Assembly: GCA_934249215.1 (NCBI GenBank)
Contig: CAKQKN010000085.1
Coordinates: 1-25,590 of the forward strand
Source of the DNA: an uncultured Clostridia bacterium
GTDB lineage: Bacteria; Bacillota; Clostridia; Christensenellales; Borkfalkiaceae
DNA: 25,590 nt
Direction of reading: 5' to 3'
The notes under the pieces are model-generated. The model did no database searches and had not been told where the DNA came from. It saw nothing but the letters and a program-made list of their open reading frames with translations. The position numbers were made by a program, and so were the translations under genes. Of this stretch, positions 14,330 through 21,736 are shown piece after piece; position 1 is the first letter of the stretch; each line of letters begins with the position of its first letter.

Positions 14330-14392
14330 GTGCGGGGCTTGCGCCCCTGGATCCCTCGAAAGTGGGGCAAGGAAGCGGGGCTCGGGATGACG
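14330..14392 (+). repeat. GATCCCTCG/CTCGGGATGACG element, copy 9
   Basis: Nearly identical to copy 8 (one visible change, CCCCTGGATCC for CCCCTAGATCC). A right-half copy follows at 14401-14431. Confidence 0.85.
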
Positions 14393-14456
14393 AGAAAGAA
14401 GCCGAGTAAATAAGCAAGGCTCGGGATGACGGAAAGGAGTGCGGGAGGTTTGCGGG

Positions 14457-15338
14457 TTATTTCGGGAAGGAATTGATCTGCGGGACGCCGCCGAATTTCG
14501 CGGATTTGCGCATTTCTTGCGGAGAACAGCCGTATCGCGACGAGAATAAACGCGAAAAATGTGAATATGAAGCGAAGCCGCATTTTTCGGCGATGACGGA
14601 AATCGGAAGCTTGGTTTCGCATATGTGCTGTTGTGCCATTCGGAGCCGATAACTTATGATGTATTGTTGCGGTGAAACGCCGAATGCTTTTTTGAACGCC
14701 TTAAAAAGGGTGGTGCGGTTGATATAAAGATAATCGCTTAGCTCTGCGACGCTTATGGTCGAACTGTAGTGTTCGCTGATGTAGTTGAGCGCTTTCGACA
14801 AAAGGTCGTTTCCGCTTTTGACTACCGGGCGGACGGGGAAAATACGCTGCACGAGCAGGTCGTCGAGTATTGCGTAGAAAAGAGAATAATAGCCGAACTG
14901 GTTGAGCGTGGCGCGGTATTTTTCGTCCTTCAAGAGGGCGAAAAAGGACTGAATGCGATCGAGATTTTTAAGCGTCCCGACGGGGTTCTCGAGCAGATCC
15001 ATTTCGCGAAGGAAATTTTCCGAATCTTTGCCGCCGAAGCCGAACCATATATATTCCCAAGGATCGCTTGCGTCGGGGTAGTAGCTGACGGCTTCCGCCG
15101 CGGGAATCAGAAAGAAGTCGTTTTTGTTGAGTTCGTGTTTCTTTCCTCCCTGACTGAAGTATCCCTTTCCGGACAGAATTATATGCAAAGTGTTCGAGCC
15201 TCTCGTGGTTGAGTAGTTCGTGTGGGTACTGTCGCACTTGTGCCACCCGAAGTATTTAATCGTGATCTGCGGAAAGGACGAATCGCCCATTGTCACGAAC
15301 AGATAGTTCTTTTCCGACAGCGGTTCCGATCTCGGCAT
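14457..15338 (-). CDS. AraC-family regulator next to the glycan-use operon
   Basis: 293 residues; the minus-strand ATG at 15336-15338 is preceded by GAGGAGG. Residues about 48-105 form an AraC-type cupin sensor (HIILSGKGYFSQGGKKHEL, NDFFLIPAAEAVSYYPD, WEYIWFGFGG). Residues about 185-280 are the DNA-binding domain: ISVAELSDYLYINRTTLFK, GVSPQQYIISYRLRMAQQ, ISVIAEKCGFASYSHFSRLF and GCSPQEMR, all close to the family pattern. It is divergent from the oxidoreductase gene at 15663 and so most likely controls the 15663-25590 gene run, in the way MsmR-type activators control sugar ABC operons. A consensus promoter lies at 15431-15458. The 3' end faces repeat island 3. The sensed molecule is unknown. 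Confidence 0.93.
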   Translation of the reverse strand: MPRSEPLSEKNYLFVTMGDSSFPQITIKYFGWHKCDSTHTNYSTTRGSNTLHIILSGKGYFSQGGKKHELNKNDFFLIPAAEAVSYYPDASDPWEYIWFGFGGKDSENFLREMDLLENPVGTLKNLDRIQSFFALLKDEKYRATLNQFGYYSLFYAILDDLLVQRIFPVRPVVKSGNDLLSKALNYISEHYSSTISVAELSDYLYINRTTLFKAFKKAFGVSPQQYIISYRLRMAQQHICETKLPISVIAEKCGFASYSHFSRLFSSRYGCSPQEMRKSAKFGGVPQINSFPK

Positions 15339-15430
15339 ACGTTTATCCTCCTCATTTAAATTTTTTGCATTCGGAAACGTTTAAATACGCACTAAACACG
15401 CGCTTAAAAAATTTCAGACGAAGCCACTTT

Positions 15431-15458
15431 ATTATACTTTTTGGGTACCCGTTGTCAA
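15431..15458 (-). promoter_or_regulatory. Consensus promoter of the second AraC gene with a palindromic spacer
   Basis: On the minus strand TTGACA (15458-15453) and TATAAT (15436-15431) are separated by 16 bases. The spacer contains the perfect palindrome GGGTACCC (15443-15450), a possible operator. Confidence 0.85.
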
Positions 15459-15531
15459 CAAACACGAAAAAAAAAGCCGCGAGTTGCGCTTTTTTGTAAA
15501 CATAACGCAATGTTTAATCAACACGGGGGCA

Positions 15532-15560
15532 TTTACGATAATTTGGAAAAGGGGTATACT
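15532..15560 (+). promoter_or_regulatory. Probable promoter of the glycan-use operon
   Basis: TTTACG at 15532-15537 and TATACT at 15555-15560 with a 17-base spacer. The -10 is part of an inverted repeat, GGGTATACT (15552-15560) with AGTATGCCC (15585-15593), which could be an operator or a leader stem. Leader length to the TTG start would be about 95 bases. Confidence 0.6.
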
Positions 15561-15621
15561 ATCTCGTGTAAAACGGATAGGCGGAGTATGCCCTTGACAC
15601 GTGACTTTCGGGTCGGGCTCT

Positions 15622-15645
15622 TAGGGATAAGGAATGAAATCCCTA
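15622..15645 (+). promoter_or_regulatory. Leader hairpin just before the ribosome binding site
   Basis: TAGGGAT (15622-15628) and ATCCCTA (15639-15645) form a perfect 7-bp stem with a 10-base loop, six bases before GGAGG at 15652-15656. It could affect translation starts. Confidence 0.5.
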
Positions 15646-15662
15646 TCAAACGGAGGTTTGTT

Positions 15663-16940
15663 TTGAATAAAAACGAGCAGAAGAAAAAAGTGAAAATAGG
15701 CGTGTTCGGCGGCGGCAGAGGTATTTCGATGATCGAATTCTGCACATTTTACGACGCCGCGGAACTCGTTGCGATATGCGATAAGAACGACGTCGTTCTG
15801 GATAGTTGCAGAAGATTTTTAAAGAAATATAACGCGGAAGAAAAAGTAACGCTTTATAAGAATTTCGACGAATTCATCGAGCACGATATGGACGCGGTGA
15901 TTCTCGCCAACTATGCGACGGAGCATGCGCCGTTCGCGATTCGCTGTCTTGACAAAGGGTTGCACGTTTTAAGCGATATAGCGCCCGTGCAATGTCTTAA
16001 AGAGGCGGTAGAACTCGTCGAGGCGGTCGAAAGAAGCGGAAAGGTTTACGCTTTCGGAGAAAACTGTTGCTATTTCCCCGGCGTTATGAAATTGCGCGAA
16101 GAATACCGCGCCGGAAAATTCGGCAAACTACTTTACGCCGAGGGCGAGTATATTCACGATTGCTCGTCGATCTGGCACAAGATCACGTACGGCGAACGCG
16201 AGCATTGGAGAAACAAAATGTACGCCACGTTCTATTGCACGCATTCGATAGGTCCGATTATCCATGCGACGGGCGAAAAGCCGAAAACGGTTGCGGGGTA
16301 TGAACTTCTGCCGTCGCCGAGGCTGACTAACCTCGGGTATCTCAAGGGAACGGCGGGAATCGAGATGATCACCACGCAGTCGGGAGCGGTCATTCGCTCG
16401 ACGCACGGCGACATGCACAAATACGGTTTGTGGTATTCGCTTTACGGAACGATCGGCTGTGCGGAAACGGACAGAAAGGGCGACGCGGCGTATAACGTGG
16501 TCAACGAGTGGTTCGAAGAAAAGCTTACCACGACGGTTGCCGATCATACGCTCGAAGAAGCGAAGAAGATGATTGAGATGCACGGCGGCGCGGACTATTA
16601 CGAAATGCGTTATTTCATAAACCGCATTACGGGCGAGGGGGACAGCGAACAACTCATCGACGTTTACGAGGCGCTCGACATGTTCCTGCCGGGGCTTATC
16701 GCGTATAAGTCGGTGTTCCAAGGCAACATCCCGCTCGAAGTACCCGATCTTCGCGATCCGAAGATGCGCGATAAATACAGAAACGACACGTTCTGCGTCG
16801 ATCCCGCGGTGGCGGGCGATCAGGTCGTGCCCTCTTACTCGAAGGGCAATCCCGATATTCCCGACGAGGTTTATGAAAAAGTCGCCGCGATGTGGGCGGA
16901 AGAATGCAAAAAAGCCGCGGAAACGGACGAAGGGAAATAA
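15663..16940 (+). CDS. Gfo/Idh/MocA-family NAD(P)-dependent oxidoreductase, TTG start
   Basis: 425 residues from TTG at 15663, chosen because GGAGG at 15652-15656 sits six bases upstream and the Rossmann fold begins 10 residues later; the open frame upstream lacks a start with a binding site and overlaps the promoter. The nucleotide motif is VFGGGRGISM, followed by ELVAICDKND, the strand AVILANYATEHAPFA and LHVLSDIAPVQCLKEAVEL (position of the usual EKP segment). The C-terminal half has EYIHD, HWRN and YCTHSIGPIIHATGE, a pattern reminiscent of the THGLGPV segment of GH109 NAD-dependent glycosidases, a branch of this superfamily. It may act on a sugar or glycoside in the cytoplasm, either as a dehydrogenase or through a redox-assisted cleavage. 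There is no signal peptide. It is the first gene of the operon, 3 bases before the transporter gene. Confidence 0.88.
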   Translation: MNKNEQKKKVKIGVFGGGRGISMIEFCTFYDAAELVAICDKNDVVLDSCRRFLKKYNAEEKVTLYKNFDEFIEHDMDAVILANYATEHAPFAIRCLDKGLHVLSDIAPVQCLKEAVELVEAVERSGKVYAFGENCCYFPGVMKLREEYRAGKFGKLLYAEGEYIHDCSSIWHKITYGEREHWRNKMYATFYCTHSIGPIIHATGEKPKTVAGYELLPSPRLTNLGYLKGTAGIEMITTQSGAVIRSTHGDMHKYGLWYSLYGTIGCAETDRKGDAAYNVVNEWFEEKLTTTVADHTLEEAKKMIEMHGGADYYEMRYFINRITGEGDSEQLIDVYEALDMFLPGLIAYKSVFQGNIPLEVPDLRDPKMRDKYRNDTFCVDPAVAGDQVVPSYSKGNPDIPDEVYEKVAAMWAEECKKAAETDEGK

Positions 16941-16943
16941 AAG

Positions 16944-18017
16944 ATGGCTTTGTTTTATCTTGCGCTCGTGTTTTCCGCGCTCATATTCTCGTCGCAGTTT
17001 CTCATAACGCGGCAATATCAGCGCCGCAACGGCACCGGGTTTATGAGCAGCGTCAGACTTTCGCTGTTCGCTTATGCGACGATAGCGCTGTTCTTTCTCG
17101 TTAAAGGTTCGATCGCTTTCGGACGGCTGAACGTCGGTTTCAGTTTTTTCACTCTCGGAATGACGCTCGGCGTGGCGGTGGTTTCGCTTTCGTGCGCGTA
17201 TATGGGAATCAAAGTGCTTTCCGTGGGCGATATGAGCGTGTATTCCGTCTTTATGATGCTCGGCAGTATGGTTCTTCCGAGTCTTGCGGGAATTTTGTTC
17301 TTCGGGGAATCGATCGGGTGGCTTAAGGCGATTGCTCTTCTTCTGATGATCGCAGCGGTGATTATCTCGATCGGCGGGAAAAAGAAGATTTCGGCGAAAG
17401 CGATTGCGTATTACGTAGGAATTTTCGTGATGAACGGGCTTATCGGCGTGTTCTTCACGGTGCATCAGAACAACCCCGCGCTGACTGCGGCGGCGATCGT
17501 GGGTGCGGACGGAACGGTTACCGTCAACAACGACGTTTTTATGACCTGGTACGGCTTGTCCACCGTCATACTGTGCCTTGCAATCTATGCGGCGTATGCG
17601 ATAATGCGCCTCGTAGACAAGAAAAAAGCGGGTGCTTGCGGCGCGGAAAACTTCGGCGCGGAAGCGGCTTGCGTCGAAACGGATTGCGGGAAAACTGCGG
17701 ACGGCGAGGGTGCGACCGAAAAGAGTTGCGAAACGGCGGACGGCGAGGAACCCGAGAATAAAGTCCGAGGGCTTGCGATAAGCATAGGGCTTGCGGCGAT
17801 ATACGGAGTTTGTAACGGGCTGGGCGATTATTTCATCGCGCTGGGCACGCAACCGGGAGCGCTCGGGGCGAGCGTTTCGTTCCCCGTCGTGAACGGCGGC
17901 ACGATTTTGTTCTCCACTCTGTTCGGACGGATTATTTATAAAGAAAAAATAACCGTCAATACCGTCGTCAGTCTGGTGCTTACTTTCGTTTCTACGATTA
18001 TGTTTTTGTTTGTATAG
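16944..18017 (+). CDS. DMT/EamA-type membrane transporter with an acidic, Cys-containing loop
   Basis: 357 residues; ATG 16944 with GAAGGGA upstream, 3 bases after the previous stop. About ten hydrophobic segments in two halves are visible (for example ALFYLALVFSALIFSS at the start, VVSLSCAYMGIKVLSVGDMSVY, and IYGVCNGLGDYFIALGTQ in the second half), as in drug/metabolite transporters of the EamA type. Residues about 226-273, between the halves' membrane segments, are a hydrophilic loop rich in Gly, Ala, Glu and containing four Cys (GACGAENFGAEAACVETDCG and on), not usual for the family. The substrate is unknown; the operon suggests a sugar or a sugar-derived product, in or out. The E. coli L-rhamnose carrier RhaT is a distant member of the same superfamily, but I see no specific resemblance. 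Confidence 0.85.
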   Translation: MALFYLALVFSALIFSSQFLITRQYQRRNGTGFMSSVRLSLFAYATIALFFLVKGSIAFGRLNVGFSFFTLGMTLGVAVVSLSCAYMGIKVLSVGDMSVYSVFMMLGSMVLPSLAGILFFGESIGWLKAIALLLMIAAVIISIGGKKKISAKAIAYYVGIFVMNGLIGVFFTVHQNNPALTAAAIVGADGTVTVNNDVFMTWYGLSTVILCLAIYAAYAIMRLVDKKKAGACGAENFGAEAACVETDCGKTADGEGATEKSCETADGEEPENKVRGLAISIGLAAIYGVCNGLGDYFIALGTQPGALGASVSFPVVNGGTILFSTLFGRIIYKEKITVNTVVSLVLTFVSTIMFLFV

Positions 18018-18026
18018 GAGGTAGTG

Positions 18027-18968
18027 ATGACTGCGGAAAAAGTTGAATTAAATCCGAAAGATAAGAAGAAAGACGCGCCGAAACGGCACGAAACCGCGTT
18101 TATCGTAAAAATGCTGTTTTTTCCGTTCGCGCAATGGCTCGTGTTCTGGCTGTACGTTAACTTAAGCTCGATCTCGCTCGCGTTCAAGGACTTGAGAACG
18201 GGCGCGTTCACGTTCGACAACTTCGTCACGTTCTGGGAAAGTCTTACGGCGCCTTACGGCGATATTAACATAGCGCTCAAAAACACGCTCATTTATTTCT
18301 CGACGACGATGTTTATCATCTCGCCGATATCCCTCCTCATCGCGTATTTCCTTTATAAGCAGATAGCGTTTTACAAGGGATTCAGGGTTATCTTTTATCT
18401 CCCCGCGATCATATCGAGCGTTGCGATGGTGGCGGTGTATTGCGCGTTTATCGATCCGAAAGGTCCGCTCGACAAAATCATATCTTTGTTCGGCGGCTCG
18501 ATCCCGGGCGAGGGGTTGCTCGCAATACCGAGAACGGCGACCGCGACGATCGTCGTGTATACGATATGGACGGGCTTTTGTTCGAACGTGCTGTTGTTTT
18601 CCGGGGCGATGACGAGGATACCCGTCGAACTTCTCGAATCGGCAAGGCTCGAGGGGTGCGGCGCGATGCGTGAGTTCTTTCAGCTGATTTTCCCGCTGAT
18701 CTGGCCCACGACTTCAACTCTTATCATCGTTACCTGCACGAGCGTTTTCAATTCGTCGGGGCCGATTCTGCTGTTCACCAACGGTAATTTCGAAACGACG
18801 ACGCTCGCGTTCTGGATATTCAAGCAGATTTACGGCGATGGCGCGATCGGCGGCACGGGTTCGTATAACCTCGTGTCCTGCACGGGACTCGTGTTCACGC
18901 TCATCGGTATGCCGATAGTTCTGCTTTTGCGTTGGATTATGGATAAAGTTCCCACCGTGGAATATTGA
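18027..18968 (+). CDS. Sugar ABC transporter permease, first subunit (MalF/UgpA type)
   Basis: 313 residues. ATG 18027 is five bases after AGGAGG (18016-18021); a GTG at 18024 would be too close. The N terminus is basic and followed by six hydrophobic segments starting near residue 28 (MLFFPFAQWLVFWLYVN). The cytoplasmic EAA loop that contacts the ATPase is ELLESARLEGCGAMREFFQ followed by LIFPLIWP, near residue 203. The gene is seven bases or so after the DMT gene and 13 bases before the second permease. It forms the membrane channel with that protein and is fed by the binding lipoprotein at 20052. No ATPase gene is present in the window, as is common in Bacillota where one MsmX-type ATPase serves many importers. 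A glycan oligosaccharide is the likely cargo. Confidence 0.95.
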   Translation: MTAEKVELNPKDKKKDAPKRHETAFIVKMLFFPFAQWLVFWLYVNLSSISLAFKDLRTGAFTFDNFVTFWESLTAPYGDINIALKNTLIYFSTTMFIISPISLLIAYFLYKQIAFYKGFRVIFYLPAIISSVAMVAVYCAFIDPKGPLDKIISLFGGSIPGEGLLAIPRTATATIVVYTIWTGFCSNVLLFSGAMTRIPVELLESARLEGCGAMREFFQLIFPLIWPTTSTLIIVTCTSVFNSSGPILLFTNGNFETTTLAFWIFKQIYGDGAIGGTGSYNLVSCTGLVFTLIGMPIVLLLRWIMDKVPTVEY

Positions 18969-18981
18969 CGGGGGTGAAAAT

Positions 18982-19929
18982 ATGACGAACGAACAAAAAA
19001 TCGCCGTTAAAAGATACGGCAGAAAGAAAATCAGAGAAACTTCCATACTTACGAAGAGAAATAAAGCCGAAAAGGTGCTTTACGGAATCATATTCGCGTT
19101 ATTCGTGATTTACTCGCTTTCGCTGTTCTTTCCGTTTCTGTTCCTCTTCAACAACTCGCTCAAAGGCTCGCTCGAATATCTTAAAGATATTTCGAAGGGA
19201 ACCTCGCTCGCGCTTCCCGACAAACCGCTGTTTTCGAACTATCTCGAAGCTTTCACCGGAATGAGAAAGCTCGACTCGATGGGCAACGAGATATATCTTC
19301 CGAAAATGTTTTTCAACAGTATTCTTTACTGTTTGTTCACGGTCGGCGGAGGAGTCGCAGCGAGCAGCCTTACGGCTTACGTTCTCGCAAAATACCGCTT
19401 TAAACTGCGCGCGTTCTTTTACGGTATAGCGATTTTTTCGATGACGCTGCCCATAGTAGGTTCTGCGGGCGCGAACTTCAAACTTACTTATTCGCTCGGA
19501 ATCTATAACACCTGGTTCTATCCCATTCTGACGGGTTTCGGCGGGTTCGGGTTCAACTTCCTCATCCTCTACGGATTTTTCAGCAATCTGTCCTGGAGCT
19601 ACGCCGAAGCGGTGTTTATCGACGGCGGCGGACACGGAACGGCGTTTCTGAGAATAATGCTCCCGCAGGCGGGACCGGCGATTCTGACGCTCGCGATTAT
19701 GGCTTTCATTTCCGCCTGGAACGACTATACGACGGTGCTTATGTATTTGCCCGACTATCCCAACCTTGCCGCGGGTATTTACGGAATCAAACTTTCGTTC
19801 AAACGTAACGGCAACGTTCCTGTGTATTATGCGGGACTTATCGTTTCGATCATCCCCGTAATCGCGATCTTTATCGGGTTCTCCGACACGATTATGTCGA
19901 ACTTCACGGTCGGCGGACTTAAGGGATAG
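18982..19929 (+). CDS. Sugar ABC transporter permease, second subunit (MalG/UgpE type)
   Basis: 315 residues; ATG 18982 follows GGGGGTGA. After a basic N terminus (about 33 residues) the first membrane segment is YGIIFALFVIYSLSLFFPF. The periplasm-side segment contains the FNNSLKGSLEY pattern typical of the second subunit (SLK after the first segment). The EAA loop is YAEAVFIDGGGHGTAFLR followed by IMLPQAGPAI, near residue 210. The C terminus ends FSDTIMSNFTVGGLKG, the usual (GxxxGAVKG-like) ending of MalG-type proteins. It partners the permease at 18027. The 122 bases to the binding-protein gene hold short hairpins (for example TCCGAA-A-TTCGGA near 20010) but no clear promoter. Confidence 0.95.
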   Translation: MTNEQKIAVKRYGRKKIRETSILTKRNKAEKVLYGIIFALFVIYSLSLFFPFLFLFNNSLKGSLEYLKDISKGTSLALPDKPLFSNYLEAFTGMRKLDSMGNEIYLPKMFFNSILYCLFTVGGGVAASSLTAYVLAKYRFKLRAFFYGIAIFSMTLPIVGSAGANFKLTYSLGIYNTWFYPILTGFGGFGFNFLILYGFFSNLSWSYAEAVFIDGGGHGTAFLRIMLPQAGPAILTLAIMAFISAWNDYTTVLMYLPDYPNLAAGIYGIKLSFKRNGNVPVYYAGLIVSIIPVIAIFIGFSDTIMSNFTVGGLKG

Positions 19930-20051
19930 TACTTTAAATTAAGGCGTGCGGCAAATCGATTAAAAAGCGTGCGCGCCGTAACGAAAATCAAGGATAAAAG
20001 TTTTCGCTCCGAAATTCGGACGGAAACAAAAAATAATTGACAGGAGTATGA

Positions 20052-21650
20052 ATGATGTTTAAGAAAATCGCAAGTTTTGCGCTTGCCGCAACTCTCGGAC
20101 TTTCGGTTGCCGCTTTCGGCGGATGTAAGCCGAAGGTTCCCGACACCGAAGAAACCCTCGAAGTTTATTGCATGAATGCAGGTTACGGCACCGAATGGTG
20201 CGAAAGTCTGCTCAAAATGTTTCAGGAGCAGGACTGGGTTAAGGAAAAATATCCCAAACTCAACGTCGTTTATTCGAGCAACGACATTCAGAACTTTGCC
20301 GAAAGCAAACTGAACTCGGGAAGAAAAGCCAACACCGTCGACCTTCTTTTCGGCGCGGCGCTTCAGTCGTTTGCGGGACCCGGCGGAGAAATCGCCGACC
20401 TTACCGACCTCGTTTACAACACGCAGGTTCCCGGGGAGAACGTAACGTTCAAGGATAAAGCTAACTCGAGTTATAACGACTCCAACCGTTATATCGACGT
20501 TACCGACCTCGAAGGCGCTCCTCACTGGTACACCGTTTCGTGGGCGGGCGGCATGAACACGTTTATCTATAACGAAACCATGCTGAACAAGTACGGAATC
20601 AAGGTTCCGAACACCACGGACGAAATGCTCGCGGCTTTCGCAACCCTCAAAAAGAACAACAAATATTCGCTTATTCAGTCGAAAGACGCCGATTATTTTT
20701 CGTATCTGTTCCCCGTTTGGTGGGCACAGTACGAAGGAATAACCGAATATCTCAACTTCTGGAACGGAATTTCCGGCAGCCGTTATTCGCGCAATATTTT
20801 CAAACAGAAGGGCAGAGAGAAATCGCTCGAAGTGTATCGCGATTTTCTGAATTATTCAAAAGGATATCTTGCTCTCAGCTCGTTTACAGGCGAGTTTATG
20901 GAACAGCAGACGCTTTTCCTTAAGGGCGAAGCGGCGTTCCACGTAAACGGCGACTGGTTTGACAACGAAATGCGTGCCATTTCCGAAGAAGTCAAGAAGG
21001 ACAACGGTGGCAAGATCGACGTTTTCAAAACGATGAAAATGCCCATCGTGAGCGCTCTCGGAGAAAAACTCGGCATCACCGACGCACAGCTTTCCGCAAT
21101 CATCGACTACGTTGACGGCGCGGTTGAAATAAAGCCTGAATTCGAATCCACGACGGGATATACCGAAGAAGAAGTCATCGCGGCGGTTCGCGAAGCTCGC
21201 ACCATCGTAAGCACGATCGGTACGAACCACACGGCGGTTATTCCCGAATATGCAAACGGTAAAGCGGTTGCGGCGGACTTCCTCCGCTTTATGGCGACCG
21301 ACGTTGCGCTCGAGGAATATATCAGAGTAACCGGCGGAGCAAGTCTCCCGTTTACTTACAATCTGAAAGAAAAGAACATTTCGCTTTACAACCGGATCGG
21401 CACTCTCCAGCAGAGCCGTCACGATTATTTCGATACGGATAAATACGAGATTTATTCTCTGCCGTCGAGCGACGCGTTCCCGCTCGCACGTTACGGCGGA
21501 CTTAAAGCGTTCGTTACCGAAAACTATTACACGACTTTCTCGTCGAGAGATAACAAGAAAACCCCGCAGGATTATATGACCGAAACGCTCAACGCCTGGA
21601 CCCAGAGTAAGTGGGAAAACGCTTGCTCCAAAGCGGGTATCGCACTGTAA
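20052..21650 (+). CDS. Extracellular solute-binding lipoprotein of the sugar ABC importer
   Basis: 532 residues. The start is ATG 20052 or 20055; both are within range of AGGAGT at 20042. The signal peptide ends in the lipobox AFGGC (Cys25), so the protein is membrane-anchored outside the cell. The mature part reads as a family 1-type sugar-binding protein: EETLEVYCMNAGYGTEW at the first strand, the LLKMFQEQDWVKEKYPK helix, and a hinge-region KGEAAFHVNGDWFDNEM motif typical of these proteins (usual form GKAAMxxxGxW). Its size is at the upper end of the family, as seen in oligosaccharide binders of gut Firmicutes. It lies after both permeases, and a strong stem-loop at 21658 follows, a common way to keep its messenger level above that of the other subunits. 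Confidence 0.95.
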   Translation: MMFKKIASFALAATLGLSVAAFGGCKPKVPDTEETLEVYCMNAGYGTEWCESLLKMFQEQDWVKEKYPKLNVVYSSNDIQNFAESKLNSGRKANTVDLLFGAALQSFAGPGGEIADLTDLVYNTQVPGENVTFKDKANSSYNDSNRYIDVTDLEGAPHWYTVSWAGGMNTFIYNETMLNKYGIKVPNTTDEMLAAFATLKKNNKYSLIQSKDADYFSYLFPVWWAQYEGITEYLNFWNGISGSRYSRNIFKQKGREKSLEVYRDFLNYSKGYLALSSFTGEFMEQQTLFLKGEAAFHVNGDWFDNEMRAISEEVKKDNGGKIDVFKTMKMPIVSALGEKLGITDAQLSAIIDYVDGAVEIKPEFESTTGYTEEEVIAAVREARTIVSTIGTNHTAVIPEYANGKAVAADFLRFMATDVALEEYIRVTGGASLPFTYNLKEKNISLYNRIGTLQQSRHDYFDTDKYEIYSLPSSDAFPLARYGGLKAFVTENYYTTFSSRDNKKTPQDYMTETLNAWTQSKWENACSKAGIAL

Positions 21651-21657
21651 GTATTTA

Positions 21658-21696
21658 CCCGAAACTTCCGCACGAATCGGCATTCGTAAGTTCGGG
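21658..21696 (+). other. Strong stem-loop between binding-protein and GH123-type genes
   Basis: CCCGAAACTT (21658-21667) pairs with AAGTTCGGG (21688-21696) with one bulged A, and an inner stem ACGAAT-CGGC-ATTCGT (21672-21687) continues it. No T run follows, so it is more likely a messenger-stabilising or partly terminating structure than a full terminator. Confidence 0.7.
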
Positions 21697-21736
21697 CCGG
21701 GTGCGGAAAAAAATATAAACAAGGAGACAGAAAATC

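Larger units (their letters stand above)
13582..14456. repeat. Repeat island 3, no genes (about 875 bp)
   Basis: This gap between the convergent GH20 and AraC genes is made of four full and one half copy of the GATCCCTCG element, one full and one partial copy of folded module B, a related hairpin pair at 14230, and linkers. A 38-base stretch (CTTTTTTTGTGCGAAAAATC and on) occurs at both 13575-13612 and 14031-14067. The inverted ends of islands 1 and 2 are not found here. Short open frames in it are by-products of the repeats. Confidence 0.8.

Noticed and set aside
13580..14390. Several 60-120 residue open frames inside repeat island 3 (and at 4937-5203 in island 1)
   Set aside because: They are made entirely of the repeated elements and give the same peptide fragments at each copy, so they are repeat by-products.
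4863..14431. The repeat islands as a CRISPR array
   Set aside because: Repeats are ~62 bp, imperfect and irregularly spaced, spacers are not unique, and no cas gene is present.
15594..15622. TTGACA at 15594 as the -35 of the operon promoter
   Set aside because: No acceptable -10 box lies 16-18 bases downstream; the pair at 15532/15555 is better.
15441..15662. N-terminal extension of the oxidoreductase upstream of TTG 15663
   Set aside because: It would overlap both divergent promoters and lacks a ribosome binding site, whereas GGAGG precedes TTG 15663 at ideal spacing.
16128..17852. 574-residue minus-strand open frame across the oxidoreductase and DMT genes
   Set aside because: It spans two well-supported genes on the other strand and is composed of Arg/His-rich sequence without a domain.
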